From Sphagnum compactum (taxonomy: Eukaryota; Bryophyta; Sphagnopsida; Sphagnales): a stretch of DNA of 64,000 bases. Shown here piece by piece: positions 61,824 through 64,000 of the stretch. The stretch spans positions 19,526,875 through 19,590,874 of the forward strand of contig OZ234495.1 of assembly GCA_965153455.1 (NCBI GenBank). Direction: 5' to 3'. The translations under genes were made by a program, and so were the position numbers. How positions within the stretch are numbered: the stretch's first letter is position 1; each line of letters begins with the position of its first letter. The notes under the pieces were generated by a model. That model worked only from the letters and a program-made list of their open reading frames with translations, was not told the DNA's origin and ran no database searches.

Positions 61824-64000
61824 ATGGTATCTAATTTTCTGCGTCCGCTTCTTTTACTGGTTGTGCAATGTTGAAATTACAGAAACAATTGAGTTATATT
61901 GATGATATTAGTAGCTGGTAGCTCGTTGATTATCGCCGCGGCTGTTTTTTTGTTTTCTGGAATATGTTTTTACGCTCGTTTGCTGGTCAGCGGGTTTGAT
62001 GGAATCGGATGTTGTTGTCAGCGGGCAACAAGTTTGTTTGTACCGCACGTGCTTGGATCGGTCGTAGTCAGTTCGGATGTTGTCGACTCTGCAGCTTTGT
62101 AGGCAGTATGATGACTGAGCCTGAATTTAAGTTTTGTGATGCGCGGAAATGGCTATTTGTAATGGAGTTCTTTTTGTTTTTTCCGTTTTGTTCTTATGCT
62201 GCTCTTATCGTCCTTCAATTCTGCGGCTGCCTTGTATGGTTTGGGGGCTGTCATTTGTCTTGCACTTGGTTCTCTCGTACTTAAAATCGTAAGAATCTCC
62301 ATATATTGTTTTCTTGTCCTTGAATCAGCTTGCATCCAGTAGCATCTTTTGCTGTTCAGAGTCTAATCCACGCGTTGATACTGCCATGACGACCTGTACA
62401 TAAAATTTGTGTAACCATTGCCCGATTTGTGTTTTTTTTCTTGAAGGCTTTGCCAGGGCAGCTAACTCCAGATAATTGCCCAAGTTTCAAGCTTGTCATT
62501 GTTGGTGACGGAGGCACAGGTACCGGGGGCTTGACCTCTGTTATCTCTATTTCTGCAGATCCTAGGTGCTTGTGCTGGTTGCGATCTTCCCAGGATGTAT
62601 TTATGTGTTTGATGCTATTGGAATGCATTTGTGCTGGATTTCATTTCTCTGCATCTGATAAGAAGTACAACTCCTAGTTTTGAGGACTTTGATCCATTTA
62701 CTAAACAACGTCTATGGTGGAGGGCTAAAGTGTGTTGTATTTTCAGGCAAGACCACCTTCGTGAAACGGCATTTGACTGGTGAATTTGAAAAGAAGTATG
62801 AACGTAAGTACTGAAGAGCAGGCATGCTGTTGTCTGTTTGTTTGTATGGCAATCTTCAGGCAAATTGAATAGTAGTGCAGTCACAGGATTAATGGCCTTT
62901 CTGAGTAGTCTGGCTGGGAGAGTTTCTTCACTACCATCCACTTTTCCTTTGAATTGAATATCTTGTGATAGATGTGTAGGAGCAATGGTTATTATGTTGA
63001 GGTTACTCATGTTGCTTTTTGCATGTATGCAGCCACTATCGGTGTGGAAGTTCATCCTCTTGACTTCTTTACCAACTGTGGGCGCATCCGGTTTTATTGC
63101 TGGGACACAGCTGGCCAAGAGAAATTTGGAGGTCTTCGTGATGGCTATTAGTAAGTGTTTATTTCCAATGTAACTTCTCTATGGATATGCATCAGTCATT
63201 TGAAACTTGGTTTGAAACTTACTTTCTGACCCATTTACACTGTGTTTCCTACACCCAGCATTCATGGGCAGTGTGCCATCATCATGTTTGATGTGACTGC
63301 AAGATTGACCTACAAGAATGTTCCAACATGGCATCGTGACCTTTGCAGGTGAGCAAAGCTGGCTCCAAGGTCTTGCTATGCCCAAGTTGTTGGTTGTATC
63401 CCTCTTTTTTTGTTGTGTATGCCAATCTTAGCACACCTTAAAGTCATATGTCATTGTGCTTACAAATGCAGGGTATGCGAGAACATTCCAATTGTGTTAT
63501 GTGGAAACAAGGTTGATGTGAAGAACAGGCAGGTGAAGGCCAAACAAGTGACATTTCATAGGAAGAAAAACCTGCAGTATTATGAGATTTCAGCTAAAAG
63601 CAACTACAACTTTGAGAAGCCTTTCCTGTACCTTGCAAGGAAGCTTGCTGGGTATGTTCTTTCACCAGCAATTTTGACCATTGATGTCACCCTTTGCTGC
63701 AGATGTACCTTCTATTTGATTCTAACCATTTTACTGCATCTGTGATATGCAGATTTTGCAAACAAGAAAGAATTTGTTTGACATCTTGCCTACTATTCTT
63801 AACTTTTAGTCCGTCTTGTAAGAGGTATTTCATTTGCCAGTTCTTTCTATCTCATAGAGCCATCTGCCACATGCAGGGATGTGAACCTGCACTTTGTGGA
63901 GTCACCTGCCCTAGCCCCACCAGAAGTGCATATTGACATTGCTACCCAGAAACTGTAAGTTCTTTTCACTTGATGTGGCCTAATGCTTGCAAGTATCCTG
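61824..64000 (+). CDS. RAN: Ran GTPase, C-terminus beyond the window
   Basis: Coding segments: 61824-61826, 62447-62519, 62747-62803, 63033-63150, 63259-63348, 63472-63651, 63877-63954, then a GTAAGT donor and at least one exon outside. These give 199 of about 221 residues and two bases of the next codon. Ran drives nuclear import and export and spindle assembly, with its GTP form made in the nucleus by RCC1. Seen here: P-loop GDGGTGKT (21-28), switch I with PTIGVEVH (45-52), WDTAGQE (68-74), NKVD (126-129), SAK (154-156), the basic KNRQVKAK and the effector-binding tail [18 protein letters not shown]. The match to plant Ran is nearly residue for residue. Only the ATG fits upstream in frame: it is followed directly by GTATCT at 61827, so the start codon is alone in its coding exon. 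That junction is inferred. Confidence 0.95.

Noticed and set aside
61415-61834. Open frame of about 139 codons with a hydrophobic N-terminus
   Set aside because: It begins without an ATG, is Leu/Cys/Ser-rich because of the pyrimidine-rich leader, and overlaps the Ran leader. No family similarity.
1-64000. CRISPR array, bacterial operon, organelle insertion or viral genes
   Set aside because: No regularly spaced identical repeats with unique spacers were seen, no prokaryotic gene order, no plastid or mitochondrial genes recognised. All supported genes have plant nuclear introns or plant-type composition.

Overview
This is nuclear DNA of a land plant. The genes have GT-AG introns of about 70-700 bases, the proteins are plant type (Ran, ER-ANT1, a MACPF protein of the CAD1/NSL1 group, a reticulon of the RTNLB group, a calcyclin-binding protein homologue), and the spacers are AT-rich with TTTAGGG-type telomere-like motifs and decayed Ty3/gypsy sequence. 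I cannot name the species. Nothing bacterial, viral or CRISPR-like was seen.

Layout. 0-8 kb is a badly decayed Ty3/gypsy LTR retrotransposon on the + strand. Its integrase region is split by a 1.37-kb nested element with terminal inverted repeats and a 10-bp target duplication. 8.56-12.88 kb (-) is a ten-exon reticulon-like gene with a long Ser/Arg-rich N-terminal half. 13-18.7 kb is repeat-rich spacer with telomere-like repeats, AGGT runs and old duplications. 18.83-20.03 kb (+) is an intronless gene for a multi-pass membrane protein. 20-30.6 kb shows no gene I recognise, but has a cluster of small tandem duplications. 30.6-32.3 kb (-) is ER-ANT1. 34.0-38.0 kb (-) is an eight-exon MACPF-domain gene. 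38.2-40.5 kb is a hairpin minisatellite plus a detached LTR-like fragment. 40.57-42.5 kb (+) is a small multidrug export family gene with a likely plastid transit peptide. 43.2-44.6 kb (-) is the calcyclin-binding protein gene, convergent with the previous one. 44.6-61.4 kb is AT-rich and gene-free with old repeats. 61.8 kb to the right edge (+) is the Ran GTPase gene; its last exon lies outside the window.

The genes are ordinary single-copy housekeeping or membrane and signalling genes. They form no operon or pathway cluster. Exon boundaries were placed by hand from splice consensus, reading phase and family similarity. For all six multi-exon genes the phases close without a break. The most interesting material is structural: the nested transposon, a telomere-repeat palindrome, a tandem array of hairpins, and a Ran gene whose start codon is alone in its coding exon.
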